Shown here: piece by piece, positions 16,606 to 24,453 of the stretch
Layout: every line of letters begins with the position of its first letter
Numbering within the stretch: the stretch's first letter is position 1
Source: Candidatus Bathyarchaeota archaeon BA1
Lineage (GTDB): Archaea > Thermoproteota > Bathyarchaeia > Bathyarchaeales > Bathyarchaeaceae
Direction: 5' to 3'
Assembly: GCA_001399805.1 (NCBI GenBank)
Contig: LIHJ01000022.1
Location: 7,467 to 42,944 of the forward strand
DNA length: 35,478 bases
The notes under the pieces: model-generated
The model's input: only the letters and a program-made list of their open reading frames with translations
Database searches by the model: none
Told to the model about the DNA's origin: nothing
Position numbers and translations under genes: made by a program

Positions 16606-17601
16606 ATGAAAACCTTATTATTAACGGAGAGAGAAGTCCAGCAGCTCTTATCTATGAATGAGGTTATGGAGGCGGTTGAATCCGCCTTCAGAGAGAAGGG
16701 TTTACGCCGCGTACAGATGCCCGCAAAACTATACCTGTTCTACAGTAAATATAACGGCGACCTTAGGGCTATGCCATCCTACCTCGAGGAACTCGACATT
16801 TCCGCGGTCAAGATTGTCAATGTTCACACCGACAACCGAGTGAAATATGGTCTTCCCACGGTGATGGCAACCATAGTTTTGGTGGACCCAAAAAATGGGG
16901 CGCCCATAGCGATAATGGGGGGCACGTGGATCACCAGCATGAGGACTGGTGCCGCTGGGGGTGTAGCCGCCAAGTATCTGGCTAGAAAAGGCTCTAAGGT
17001 TGTGGGCTTCGTTGGAGCAGGCGCACAAGCCAAAACGCAACTGATGGCTTTACTTTCTCTTTATGGAAAGCTTGAAGAGGTGAGGGTCTGGAGTCGAACT
17101 AGAGAGACAAGGGATGCTTTTATAGCCGAGGTGAAGCCAACTTACAGCAGTATAGCAAAAATTTTTCCAGTAGAGAGCGTTAAGGATGCCACCGAGGGAG
17201 CCGACATCGTTGTGACCATGACACCATCAAGGGAGCCTCTAGTCCTAAGCGACTGGGTCAGCCCCGGCACGCACTTCAACTGCATCGGCGCGGATGCGCC
17301 GGGTAAAGAGGAGCTGGACCCATCTATCTTAACACGGGCGAAGATCGTCATCGACGATTGGGAGCAAGCATCCCACAGCGGCGAGATCAACGTGCCATTA
17401 GCAAGGGGGGTCATTTCAAGGGAAAATATCTGGGCTGAAATCGGGGAGGTGGTGGCTGGCCTGAAGCCAGGGAGAACCAGCTCCGACGAAGTAACCGTCT
17501 TCACTTCAACTGGACTGGCAATACAGGACGCGGTTACAGCAGAGCTTGCCTACGAAAAGGCTTTGGCAAGGGGCGCAGGGCAATTCATCGAGGTCATTTA
17601 G
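16606..17601 (+). CDS. ornithine cyclodeaminase / alanine dehydrogenase (mu-crystallin family)
   Basis: A 331-residue NAD-dependent enzyme. The N-terminal part has LLTEREVQQLLSMNEVMEAV and RVQMPAKLYLFY; the conserved TSMRTGAAGGVAAKYLARKG is near residue 108; the Rossmann motif GFVGAGAQAKTQL is near 130; GADIVVTMTPSREPL and FNCIGADAPGKEELDP follow. The family includes ornithine cyclodeaminase, archaeal alanine dehydrogenase and imine reductases, and sequence alone does not decide. Its place directly behind an amino acid dehydrogenase favours an Ala/amino-acid redox role. The start is an ATG 14 bp after the upstream stop. Confidence 0.87.
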   Translation: MKTLLLTEREVQQLLSMNEVMEAVESAFREKGLRRVQMPAKLYLFYSKYNGDLRAMPSYLEELDISAVKIVNVHTDNRVKYGLPTVMATIVLVDPKNGAPIAIMGGTWITSMRTGAAGGVAAKYLARKGSKVVGFVGAGAQAKTQLMALLSLYGKLEEVRVWSRTRETRDAFIAEVKPTYSSIAKIFPVESVKDATEGADIVVTMTPSREPLVLSDWVSPGTHFNCIGADAPGKEELDPSILTRAKIVIDDWEQASHSGEINVPLARGVISRENIWAEIGEVVAGLKPGRTSSDEVTVFTSTGLAIQDAVTAELAYEKALARGAGQFIEVI

Positions 17602-17697
17602 TGGGACACCATGTTAATCCCCAGGAGCGCCTCGATCAAAACGCGAGGCAACGCGTAGGAGTATCTTTCTTAAACTTGAAGAACAGGTGACAGCAGG

Positions 17698-17708
17698 CTT
17701 TATTAAGT
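17698..17708 (+). promoter_or_regulatory. TATA-like element of the tRNA-Leu gene
   Basis: CTTTATTAAG lies about 30 bp before the first tRNA nucleotide at 17735, consistent with an archaeal tRNA promoter. Confidence 0.45.
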
Positions 17709-17759
17709 TAAACCTAAGAGTTGAATAGACGGTGGCGGGGGTACCCGAGCCAGGTCTAA

Positions 17760-17788
17760 GTAGGGTCAGAAAAGAGCCCCTAGGAGAA
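17760..17788 (+). other. candidate non-canonical tRNA intron in the D arm (about 29 nt)
   Basis: Removing 29 nt restores a normal class II D arm (GGTCTAA then GGGG). The insert opens TAGGG and closes CCCTA, a 5-bp inner helix. The two junctions are both AA|G, giving matching 3-nt bulges, and TCT pairs with GGA as a short central helix, resembling a relaxed bulge-helix-bulge. Position corresponds to about 22/23; the junction can slide by up to three bases without changing the product. Confidence 0.6.
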
Positions 17789-17803
17789 GGGGGAGGACTT
17801 AAG

Positions 17804-17818
17804 CGCTACAGCCAAGAA
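17804..17818 (+). other. canonical tRNA intron at position 37/38 (15 nt)
   Basis: The insert lies after G37 and before A38. The anticodon stem acts as outer helix, CTT of the loop can pair with AAG of the intron as central helix, and GC/GC closes the intron hairpin. This is the usual site of archaeal tRNA introns cut by the splicing endonuclease. Confidence 0.72.
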
Positions 17819-17998
17819 ATTCTCTAGCATAGGCCTTCGTGGGTTCAAATCCCACCCCCTCACCAAATTACGATCAATTTTAATCTTAATGAGAATTAAT
17901 AAATAATTTATTAGTTACTGGTCCCAAATAGTATTGGGAGCAAGGGCTCCTAGCGGTGAATTTAATGGAAGAGAAGACTCAGCATTATCTTAACCTTT

Positions 17999-18337
17999 AT
18001 GAGGAAATATCTGAAAGATAGTGAAGACTTACTAGCGAAAGGCGACTACATACAAGCCTCTGAGAAGCTCTGGGGTGTTGCAGCTGAAACTGTTAATGCT
18101 ATCGCTGCCAGCAGGGATATAGAGCTTAGAACGTACGCTGATTTATGGAGGTTCGTGGGGCAGCTACGCACTGAGCTTAAAGACCCGGAGATAAGTAAGT
18201 TATTTGCAGCAGCGGGTACTCTTCATCAGAACTTCTATGAAGGCCATCTAGTTCCAGATATGGTTATAGATTACACTGAGGCTGTTAAGCAATTTGTGGA
18301 AAAACTTGAGGAGATACTAAAAAGTCGGTGGTGCTAA
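17999..18337 (+). CDS. PaREP1 family protein
   Basis: A 112-residue helical protein of the PaREP1 type (HEPN-like fold). Diagnostic parts are YLKDSEDLLAKGDYIQASEKLWGVAAETVNAIA and the C-terminal HQNFYEGHL with VKQFVEKLEEIL. Such families are expanded in Pyrobaculum, Sulfolobus and relatives; function is unknown, with toxin-antitoxin links suspected for HEPN relatives. An earlier ATG at 17965 gives EEKTQHYLNLYEE in a different frame, and dropping one G would join it, so the original N-terminus may have been longer. It is the first of three related genes after the tRNA-Leu; the short repeat at 18378 follows 40 bp after its stop. Confidence 0.72.
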   Translation: MRKYLKDSEDLLAKGDYIQASEKLWGVAAETVNAIAASRDIELRTYADLWRFVGQLRTELKDPEISKLFAAAGTLHQNFYEGHLVPDMVIDYTEAVKQFVEKLEEILKSRWC

Positions 18338-18377
18338 CCTTTATAATAAAATACTTATTTCGTTCATCGATAGATGT

Positions 18378-18401
18378 GAGGGTGTGAACGAGGGCATAAA
18401 C
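18378..18401 (+). repeat. intergenic repeat copy 1 (GAGGGTGTGAACGAGGGCAT...)
   Basis: Shares the pattern GAGGGT-TC/GT-GAAACGAGGG-TAAAC with copies at 18938 and 19552. Each copy lies downstream of a PaREP1-like gene. Confidence 0.65.
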
Positions 18402-18499
18402 ATATCCTCCCGCACTTTGTTAGATGTCAATTGGGGTCTATTCCTTTTCATAAAGTTTATGAACGGCTTTAACCGCGTTAAGAAGTTGGTAGTGGAATT

Positions 18500-18898
18500 A
18501 TGGGAAAGAGGGAGGTTAAGGAACTAATAACTGATGCTGAGAAGCTATATGAAGAAGCTTTGAAGGAAGTTAAGGTAGACAAGATTAGGGATGGGGCTGA
18601 AAAGGCCTGGGGTGCCGTCGTAAGGGCCACTGATGCCTTAGTAGTTGACAGAGGGATGCCATTTCCTACTGGTCCTACGGCCATGCGAGATAGAAGGGAT
18701 AGGTTAAGCATGATATTGATGAAGGAGCCCGAGTTGATGAAGATGGGAATTTGGGAGCGTTTTCACGCCAGGGAGAGCGACCTTCATGGCCGATGCTTCT
18801 ATGAGGGGATGTGCGAGCCAAAGGATTTCATCACCCTAAAGGTCATTGAAACCAAAAACTACATAGAGGATGTAAAAAGAGTCTTACATACAACATAA
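18500..18898 (+). CDS. PaREP1/HEPN-like family protein, second paralog
   Basis: A 132-residue, wholly helical protein: MGKREVKELITDAEKLYEEA, KIRDGAEKAWGAVVRATDAL, then the RRDRLSMIL region and the C-terminal HGRCFYEGMCEP with VIETKNYIEDVKRVL. The order of helices and the FYEG element parallel the genes before and after it, and it is closest to the gene at 19056-19457. No catalytic Rx4-6H HEPN motif is certain. ATG 18500 lies a little after a TATA-like tract. The gene is independent, with 160-bp gaps on both sides and a repeat copy 40 bp after its stop. Confidence 0.7.
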   Translation: MGKREVKELITDAEKLYEEALKEVKVDKIRDGAEKAWGAVVRATDALVVDRGMPFPTGPTAMRDRRDRLSMILMKEPELMKMGIWERFHARESDLHGRCFYEGMCEPKDFITLKVIETKNYIEDVKRVLHTT

Positions 18899-18937
18899 AC
18901 CAGTCATAGAAAGAATCCCACACCAGTTATTAAAAGC

Positions 18938-18963
18938 GAGGGTTCGAAACGAGGGTATAAACC
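18938..18963 (+). repeat. intergenic repeat copy 2 (GAGGGTTCGAAACGAGGGT...)
   Basis: Begins 40 bp after the stop of the second paralog, nearly the same distance as copy 1 from the first paralog. Confidence 0.68.
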
Positions 18964-19055
18964 TAGCCCACGCACCAGAACAATAATCGGGTAATATGAT
19001 CGAAGAAAAGTTTAAGCCTATTGCTCGTTTTATATTCTGAGAGCGTGAAGGTGGA

Positions 19056-19457
19056 GTGACCTTGCAATCACATGAACAGATTATTAGAGAAGCGGAGGAA
19101 ATATTCAGTAAAGCGATGGAAGAGTATTGTGAAGCCACTAAGGAGAGGGATAGGATTAAACTTAGGGACGCCTGTGAAAAAGGCTGGCTCACAGCAGTGA
19201 AGCTGATCGATGCGCTTCTCGTGAGCCGAGGTTACAAGCCAGCCGAGTCACATGCAGAGAGACGTAGTAAGTTGTGGGAAATTCAGGAGAAGGACGAAAA
19301 GATTAAGAAGCTGGGGTTCTACGATAGACTTGGTGCCAGAAGCTACTGGCTTCATGTACAAGGTTTCTATGAGGGTTCTTTAGACGAGAACGCCGTAATT
19401 ATAGAGCTAACGAAAGTGAAAGAGTTTGTTGAAGACGTTAAGCTAATGCTAATCTGA
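19056..19457 (+). CDS. PaREP1/HEPN-like family protein, third paralog
   Basis: A 133-residue helical protein: SHEQIIREAEEIFSKAMEEY, KLRDACEKGWLTAVKLIDAL, the HAERRSKLWEIQEKDEKI region, and LHVQGFYEGSLDENA with VKEFVEDVKLML. It aligns along its length with 18500-18898, so the two are duplicates that have diverged. The start is a GTG at 19056 with GGTGG/GGAG just before it and a TTTTATATT box about 30 bp upstream. It is the end of the plus-strand array; the MFS gene converges from the other side. Confidence 0.7.
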   Translation: MTLQSHEQIIREAEEIFSKAMEEYCEATKERDRIKLRDACEKGWLTAVKLIDALLVSRGYKPAESHAERRSKLWEIQEKDEKIKKLGFYDRLGARSYWLHVQGFYEGSLDENAVIIELTKVKEFVEDVKLMLI

Positions 19458-19551
19458 ATATTGGATACGTTACACTCTGCCTGTTTTCTTATGTCCAAAA
19501 GATGAGGGGGCACCGCCTAGAACCAAGAAAGATCAGTTTATGATAACTTTT

Positions 19552-19577
19552 GAGGGTTCAAAACGAGGGTGTAACCC
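19552..19577 (+). repeat. intergenic repeat copy 3 (GAGGGTTCAAAACGAGGGT...)
   Basis: Lies 95 bp after the third paralog and touches the stop codon of the convergent MFS gene. Confidence 0.66.
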
Positions 19578-20773
19578 TAACCCTTTCCTTGTCTGAGGAA
19601 GATCACCATGCTTATGATGGCGATTATGGACATCATGGCACTGTAGGTGATGGCTGTCGTTAGGCTCACATATTCCCACAGCGTCCCAACGGCCATATTG
19701 GCTGCGAGGAAGGATGACCCCACAACGAGGTAGTAAAGCCCATAGGCCGTGCCCCTCAGATCACCACGCGCATATCCTGGGATGATCGCCCTCTGAACGG
19801 TTTCCACGATCCCCATGTAAGCTCCGTAGACAAGGGCGGTGAAAAAGATGTATAGTGGGTTTCCGAGGGGTAAGGAGAGGAGGAGAGCTGATAGTAGGAA
19901 GGTTCCATAGCCCATGATGAGGACTTTTTCCTTGCCCACCTTGTCGGATAGGAGGCCCGCTGGTATCGCGATGGCTGTGTGCGCCACATTGATCCCAGCA
20001 TACACCATGGGGATGAAGACTTCGGGCACACCAACCTCCTTTGCCCTCAAGAGCACGAAGGAGAAGTTGAAGGCTCCTATGGAGAAGAGGCCCACAATGA
20101 GGAGGAGTAAGGGGAATCTCCCACTGAGAACAGTTTTCACGCCTTTCAGTAGCCTTACTTCTTCGCTAGGTTTACCCACCCGTTCCTCGACGAAGATTAG
20201 GAGGATAAGGAGCGCTACGGATCCGGGGATGAGGGAAAGCCAGAAGACCTCTCGCATAGTTAAGCCAAGGAAAAGCATGAAGGCAGAGGCCAAAACGGGT
20301 CCTAAAATGGCTCCAAGTTGGTCGAGGGTTCTATGAAGGCCGAAAGCTGCACCCGTGCGCCTCTCGGAAACCGACTCGCTGAGGAGGGCATCGCGAGGCG
20401 AGGTTCTAACCCCCTTCCCAATCCTATCGCTAACTCGGATCAGTAAAGCATCAATCGACGTCTGAGCCACGGAGAAGAGGGGCTTAACAGCGTTGGAAAG
20501 GGCGTAGCCAACAAAAACTATCCCCTTCCTCTGTCTAAACCTATCTGAGAAGACCCCGGAAACCGCCCTCAGGCCGTAACTGAGGGCTTCAGCTAGGCCT
20601 TCAATGAGGCCCAGTACGGCCCGAGTGGCCCCGGGAAGGCCGAGGATAAAGGTGGGCAGGATGCTAAAGCACATCTCGCTGGAAATGTCTGTGAAGAAGC
20701 TCACAAGGCCTAGGGAGAGGACGTTTCTAAAGGCCTTAGTGCATAACTTTTCTTTGCCTTCATGCATGTTCAC
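19577..20773 (-). CDS. major facilitator superfamily transporter
   Basis: A 398-residue inner-membrane protein with about twelve hydrophobic segments. The opening NVLSLGLVSFFTDISSEM is characteristic of a widespread MFS group of unknown substrate, and the loop 2-3 region (GVFSDRFRQRKGIVFVGY) carries the MFS-type D-R-x-x-(R/K) pattern. The second half repeats it as GLLSDKVGKEKVLIMGY. Charged residues RVSDRIGKGVRTSPRDALL lie in the central cytosolic loop of the first half. Drug or organic-acid efflux is possible. Its start is 90 bp from the divergent FAD dehydrogenase gene, so a 2-hydroxyacid import role is a tempting but unsupported guess. Confidence 0.85.
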   Translation of the reverse strand: MNMHEGKEKLCTKAFRNVLSLGLVSFFTDISSEMCFSILPTFILGLPGATRAVLGLIEGLAEALSYGLRAVSGVFSDRFRQRKGIVFVGYALSNAVKPLFSVAQTSIDALLIRVSDRIGKGVRTSPRDALLSESVSERRTGAAFGLHRTLDQLGAILGPVLASAFMLFLGLTMREVFWLSLIPGSVALLILLIFVEERVGKPSEEVRLLKGVKTVLSGRFPLLLLIVGLFSIGAFNFSFVLLRAKEVGVPEVFIPMVYAGINVAHTAIAIPAGLLSDKVGKEKVLIMGYGTFLLSALLLSLPLGNPLYIFFTALVYGAYMGIVETVQRAIIPGYARGDLRGTAYGLYYLVVGSSFLAANMAVGTLWEYVSLTTAITYSAMMSIIAIISMVIFLRQGKG

Positions 20774-20860
20774 ACCGCTTTTAACATGTTCACAGTTTTG
20801 TTTTTAAGCATCTATTCATAAATAAAAACTCTACACTCAAAGTGGAGTTGAGGATTTAGC

Positions 20861-22300
20861 ATGGAGGAGTTGGTGGAGGCTTTAGTAGAAGTCGTGGGCG
20901 CAGAAAACGTTTCCTCAGCTAGACCGGTTTGTGAGGCATACGTGACGAGGGGGATCATGGAGATAAAGTCGGAAGCCCCTGCGGTGGTTGTCAGGCCCAA
21001 GAGTGTTGAGGAGGTTAGGGCGATTCTACTTTTGGCGAACGAGAGAAAGATTCCGGTTGTCCCCCACTCAGGCGGGTTAAGCGGGGGAGAAGCCACACCG
21101 ATGCGGAGAGGCGCCATCCTCCTCGACCTTCGTCGAATGAGCCAGATTGTTGAGGTGGACCCCGACGCCAGATACATGGTGGTGGAGCCCGGGGTAACAT
21201 CCGCTCAAGCATGGAAGTTTATGCAGGAGAACTATCCCGAATACCGCCCAGGGATTCCTGATGGGGCACCGCCCTCAGCCACCATTGTTGGGGATCATCT
21301 CGACCGAGGTTTCCACTTCCTGTCCACCAAATATGGTTCCGCTGCAGACGCCGTCCTGGGGCTGGAGGTAGTGTTGCCAAACGGCGAAACCGCGAGAACC
21401 GGCTCATGTGCCTCACCCACCTCAAAATGGTTTTATAGATGGATGTTCGGTCCAGACCTCACAGGCCTATTTCTGGGCAGTCAAGGGACCCTCGGCGTGA
21501 TAACAAAGATGGCGGTTAAGATTTTTCCATTGCCCAAGTTTAGGGATGTGTTGGTTTTTGGTGCCAGCGACTGGGAATACTTGATCGATCCATGCCTCGC
21601 CGTTTTAAGAATGGAGATCGTGGACCTGGCCCAGGGCGGAAACTATCACCTCGCGACCTGTCGGAGGGCGAGATACAAATGGCCACCCGTGCCTAAGCCT
21701 GACTTTATGCCAAGGGTCTGGATGAACTTTGAGCTCGGGGCCGAGACGGCTGAGGAGCTTGAAAACATAAAGAGGCGGATAAATGGCGTGCTGACAAAAT
21801 ACCAAGGGGAATACGGGGAGAAAAACATCTTTCTCTGGAAAATAGACACGCGCAGCATCATCGCGAGGTTAACAAAACCAAACCGATTATCCGTGCCATA
21901 CGCTGGACACAAAGGAGGAGGCTTACTCTTCATCACATGGTACACGGTCTTGAAGGACGCCGCAAAATTCGCAGAGGAGGCGGAAAAGATGATGGAGAAA
22001 CATAAGATTTCTCCTGTGGTTTGGCTGGCCACCATAGATCATGGTCGACAAGCACTGGTTATGCCAATAGTTCTATTTGATCCAAAATCGCCAGAGGACA
22101 TCAAGGAAGTGGAGGCCCTGGATAGGGAAATGACTGAGGAGTTTTTAGCGATGGGCGGGATTCCATATCGTCCAAACGCTGAGGTTCACGCCCCCATGGC
22201 CATGTCCCAATCCATAGGGTATTACGGTTTGCTTAAGCAACTAAAAAGAGCCATAGACCCCAATGGGATCATGCATCCTGGAAGATTGGCACTTGAATAG
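20861..22300 (+). CDS. FAD-linked 2-hydroxyacid dehydrogenase, GlcD-like, second copy
   Basis: A 479-residue FAD enzyme of the same superfamily as 9447-10928 but clearly diverged. FAD domain: VVVRPKSVEEVRAILL, IPVVPHSGGLSGGEATP, MVVEPGVTSAQAWKF and SQGTLGVITKMAVKIFP. The C-terminus ends AIDPNGIMHPGRL. It oxidises a 2-hydroxyacid or related substrate and hands electrons to the Fe-S subunit that starts 12 bp after its stop. ATG 20861 is preceded by GAGTTGAGG. An unusual stretch is the Trp/Tyr-rich segment 175-240 (KWFYRWMFGPD). The different substrate domain suggests another acid than in the first copy. Confidence 0.87.
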   Translation: MEELVEALVEVVGAENVSSARPVCEAYVTRGIMEIKSEAPAVVVRPKSVEEVRAILLLANERKIPVVPHSGGLSGGEATPMRRGAILLDLRRMSQIVEVDPDARYMVVEPGVTSAQAWKFMQENYPEYRPGIPDGAPPSATIVGDHLDRGFHFLSTKYGSAADAVLGLEVVLPNGETARTGSCASPTSKWFYRWMFGPDLTGLFLGSQGTLGVITKMAVKIFPLPKFRDVLVFGASDWEYLIDPCLAVLRMEIVDLAQGGNYHLATCRRARYKWPPVPKPDFMPRVWMNFELGAETAEELENIKRRINGVLTKYQGEYGEKNIFLWKIDTRSIIARLTKPNRLSVPYAGHKGGGLLFITWYTVLKDAAKFAEEAEKMMEKHKISPVVWLATIDHGRQALVMPIVLFDPKSPEDIKEVEALDREMTEEFLAMGGIPYRPNAEVHAPMAMSQSIGYYGLLKQLKRAIDPNGIMHPGRLALE

Positions 22301-22312
22301 GAGAAAGCCAAT

Positions 22313-23545
22313 ATGACATACCTTGAGAGGTATAAGGAAGACGCATACAACTGTCTCCATTGCAGGCTGTGTACCTTCACATGGGTGTTCCCCACCCAGC
22401 CAGGGGTATGGCCGGACGGAAGTTTTCAACCCTCGTGCCCATCCGGTGAAAAGTTCAGGTTTGAGGCGTTCTTCGGCGGGGGCAGAGCATGGGTGGCAAG
22501 GGCCATCCTCGAGGGCAAAGTGGACCTCACTGATCCTGAGCTGGTTGACGTGCTCTTTGCCTGCCCAACGTGTGGGAACTGTCAGCAGCAGTGCCAACTG
22601 GAGGAGCCCAAGGTCGGGTACAGGCTTAGAACCGTGGCGTTGATCGAGGCCATGAGGGCTGAGTGTGTTAAGGCTGGGTCAGGCCTGCCCGGCAAGCAGA
22701 AGGCCTTTGGGGTGCACGTGAGCAAGGAGCACAACCCCTACATGGAGCTGCACAAGGATAGGCTGGCCTGGTTGCCAAGCGATGTCAAACTGCCAGAAAA
22801 GTCGGAGACAATATACTTTGTTGGGTGCACATCCGCCTATAGACAGAGGGAGCTGGCGAGAGCCACGGTGGAAGCATTTCAAAAGATAGGGGTTGATTTC
22901 ACCATACTAAGGGATGAGTGGTGCTGTACCTCGCCGCTGTTGAGAACCGGACAATGGGAAACAGGCTGGGTGTCAGCGAAGAACACAGCTCAGCACAACG
23001 TTGCGGAAGCCAAGGAAGCAGGTGCGAAAAGGATAGTGACAACATGCGCTGGATGCTATAGGGTCTGGAAGAGGGACTACGTGGAAGAGGAGTATAGAGA
23101 GATTCTTGATGCAACTCACGACTTTGAAATTCTTCATACTACGGAGTTGCTGGAGCGTCTCATAAAGAGCGGCGAAATAGAATTCAGAAACGAGGTCAAA
23201 TCGAGGGTGGCGTATCATGATCCATGTCACCTTGGAAGGCATGCAAGCGTTTATGACCCGCCAAGAAACGTGCTCAAAGGGATACCCGGCGTAGAACTCA
23301 TCGAGATGCCTAGGAATAGAGAAAATGCTTGGTGCTGTGGATCCGGTGGAGGCGTGAAATCCGGATACCCAGACTGGGCTGTAGAAATAGCTGGCGAGCG
23401 GATAAGGGAGGCGGAAAAGCTTGGAGCGGATGCCATAGTTTCAGCCTGCCCCTTCTGCTGGCGGAACCTCAGCGACGCCATCAACAAATACGGTTCCAAA
23501 CTGAAGATGTGTGACGTGATCGAGCTGGTAAATCAAGCCATATAA
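22313..23545 (+). CDS. iron-sulfur subunit with two CCG domains, second copy
   Basis: A 410-residue partner of the FAD protein, cotranscribed with it. The first cluster is altered: CLHCRLC is followed by a 20-residue aromatic insertion before CPSG, while the second, CPTCGNCQQQC, is canonical. CCG domains: EWCCTSPLLRTGQ with CAGCYRVW, then YHDPCHLGRHAS with WCCGSGGGV, and ACPFCW near the end. The first CCG motif has T for G, which may change how its non-cubane cluster is bound. Electron transfer from the FAD subunit to a quinone or heterodisulfide-type acceptor is the expected role. No membrane segment is visible, so another subunit may link it to the membrane. Confidence 0.86.
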   Translation: MTYLERYKEDAYNCLHCRLCTFTWVFPTQPGVWPDGSFQPSCPSGEKFRFEAFFGGGRAWVARAILEGKVDLTDPELVDVLFACPTCGNCQQQCQLEEPKVGYRLRTVALIEAMRAECVKAGSGLPGKQKAFGVHVSKEHNPYMELHKDRLAWLPSDVKLPEKSETIYFVGCTSAYRQRELARATVEAFQKIGVDFTILRDEWCCTSPLLRTGQWETGWVSAKNTAQHNVAEAKEAGAKRIVTTCAGCYRVWKRDYVEEEYREILDATHDFEILHTTELLERLIKSGEIEFRNEVKSRVAYHDPCHLGRHASVYDPPRNVLKGIPGVELIEMPRNRENAWCCGSGGGVKSGYPDWAVEIAGERIREAEKLGADAIVSACPFCWRNLSDAINKYGSKLKMCDVIELVNQAI

Positions 23546-23667
23546 CAAAATGCCAATGCAGAAATGAATACCAGTGGGATGTGAAAGACAATAATTGATA
23601 CGCAAAGTTTTCGACAAGGTTCCGGAAAGAAGCTAGATTAGTTTTTGAGATTGGAGAACCACGCACG

Positions 23668-24069
23668 CTAAAGGGGCTTAAACTTGTACGTTATCCTGTC
23701 CTCCGACACTTGGTGGCTTACCACCTGAATGGGCATGCCAGCCCTCAAGCTCTTTGGGGTGACGCCGGTTAATTGTGCTAACAGCCTTGATCCGTCCTCA
23801 AGCTCCGCCACCGCCACGATGTAGGGCGCGTATTTAGACATGCTTTCGGGCGGATAAGTGACTAAGGTGTAGGTCAAGATTTTCCCTTGGCGGGGGGCCT
23901 CAAACCACTCCATCTCGTCGGAGCCGCACTTACAGTGGGCCCTTGGAGGCAGATGCTTGGCTCCGCACCTCTTGCATCTAGCTCCCATCAGCTTGTTATT
24001 CTTGAGCTCTTCAGTAAACTTCGCCATCAATTCTGTTTCCGGAAGCCAAGAAACATACCCAAACTTCAT
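23668..24069 (-). CDS. DUF35 OB-fold protein with N-terminal zinc ribbon
   Basis: A 133-residue protein. Residues about 30-53 (GARCKRCGAKHLPPRAHCKCG) form a CxxC...CxC rubredoxin-like zinc ribbon, and the rest (GKILTYTLV, APYIVAVAELEDGSRLLAQL) is the OB fold of the DUF35 family. DUF35 proteins sit beside thiolases and HMG-CoA synthases, bind CoA, and in archaea bridge thiolase and HMGCS to channel acetoacetyl-CoA. Here the stop of a thiolase remnant is 5 bp upstream on the same strand, the normal gene order, but the thiolase is truncated. The protein itself looks complete. Confidence 0.88.
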   Translation of the reverse strand: MKFGYVSWLPETELMAKFTEELKNNKLMGARCKRCGAKHLPPRAHCKCGSDEMEWFEAPRQGKILTYTLVTYPPESMSKYAPYIVAVAELEDGSRLLAQLTGVTPKSLRAGMPIQVVSHQVSEDRITYKFKPL

Positions 24070-24073
24070 TGTT

Positions 24074-24453
24074 TCACCTCGAGTAGATGTGAATAAAGCA
24101 GTATTGACCGGTTTCTCCGATGTTATGGCTGAGCCCTACTTCGGCTCCACTAACTTGTCTCTTGTCCGCTTCACCCCGCAACTGCCGAGTGATCTCCACG
24201 CTCATGGAGACGCCCGTGGCACCGAGCGGGTGCCCCTTCGATTTAAGCCCACCGTCGATGTTGACGGGTGTTTTTCCACCGATGTAGCTCTGCCCCTCCT
24301 CTATGAACTTACCACCCTCACCCTTATTACAGAACCTAAGGTCCTCATAGGCCATGATCTCGGCTATGGTGAAGCAGTCATGGACCACGGCAACATCCAC
24401 ATCGTTGGGCTTGATTCCAGCCATCTTGTAGGCTTGTTCAGAGGCTATTTTCT
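24074..24453 (-). pseudogene. thiolase (SCP2/acetyl-CoA acetyltransferase type) C-terminal fragment
   Basis: About 125 C-terminal residues of a thiolase: [37 protein letters not shown], the conserved [14 protein letters not shown] that holds the active-site His, and HNIGETGQY near the end. Full archaeal thiolases are about 390 residues, so the N-terminal two thirds, with the nucleophilic Cys, are missing. Upstream the reading frame runs into the 3' end of an unrelated coiled-coil gene, whose stop codon lies at 24445. This is a rearrangement scar. The downstream DUF35 gene survives. Confidence 0.85.

Larger units (their letters stand above)
17735..17865 (+). tRNA. tRNA-Leu (anticodon UAA) with two introns and an imperfect acceptor stem
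   Basis: The 5' end GCGGGGGTACCCGAGCCAGG is typical of archaeal tRNA-Leu, and the T arm GTGGG-TTCAAAT-CCCAC and terminal CACCA are clear. The anticodon arm is GAGGA (17793-17797), loop CTTAAG with UAA at 17800-17802, and TTCTC (17820-17824). A 14-nt class II variable arm follows. Two insertions must be removed: 15 nt at 37/38 and about 29 nt in the D arm; the mature length is then about 87 nt. The 3' acceptor strand (CCCCTC) is one nucleotide short and mismatches C2, so either it is a slightly degenerate gene or there is an error in the sequence. A CCCAA/TTGGG hairpin follows at 17922-17939. Confidence 0.72.
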
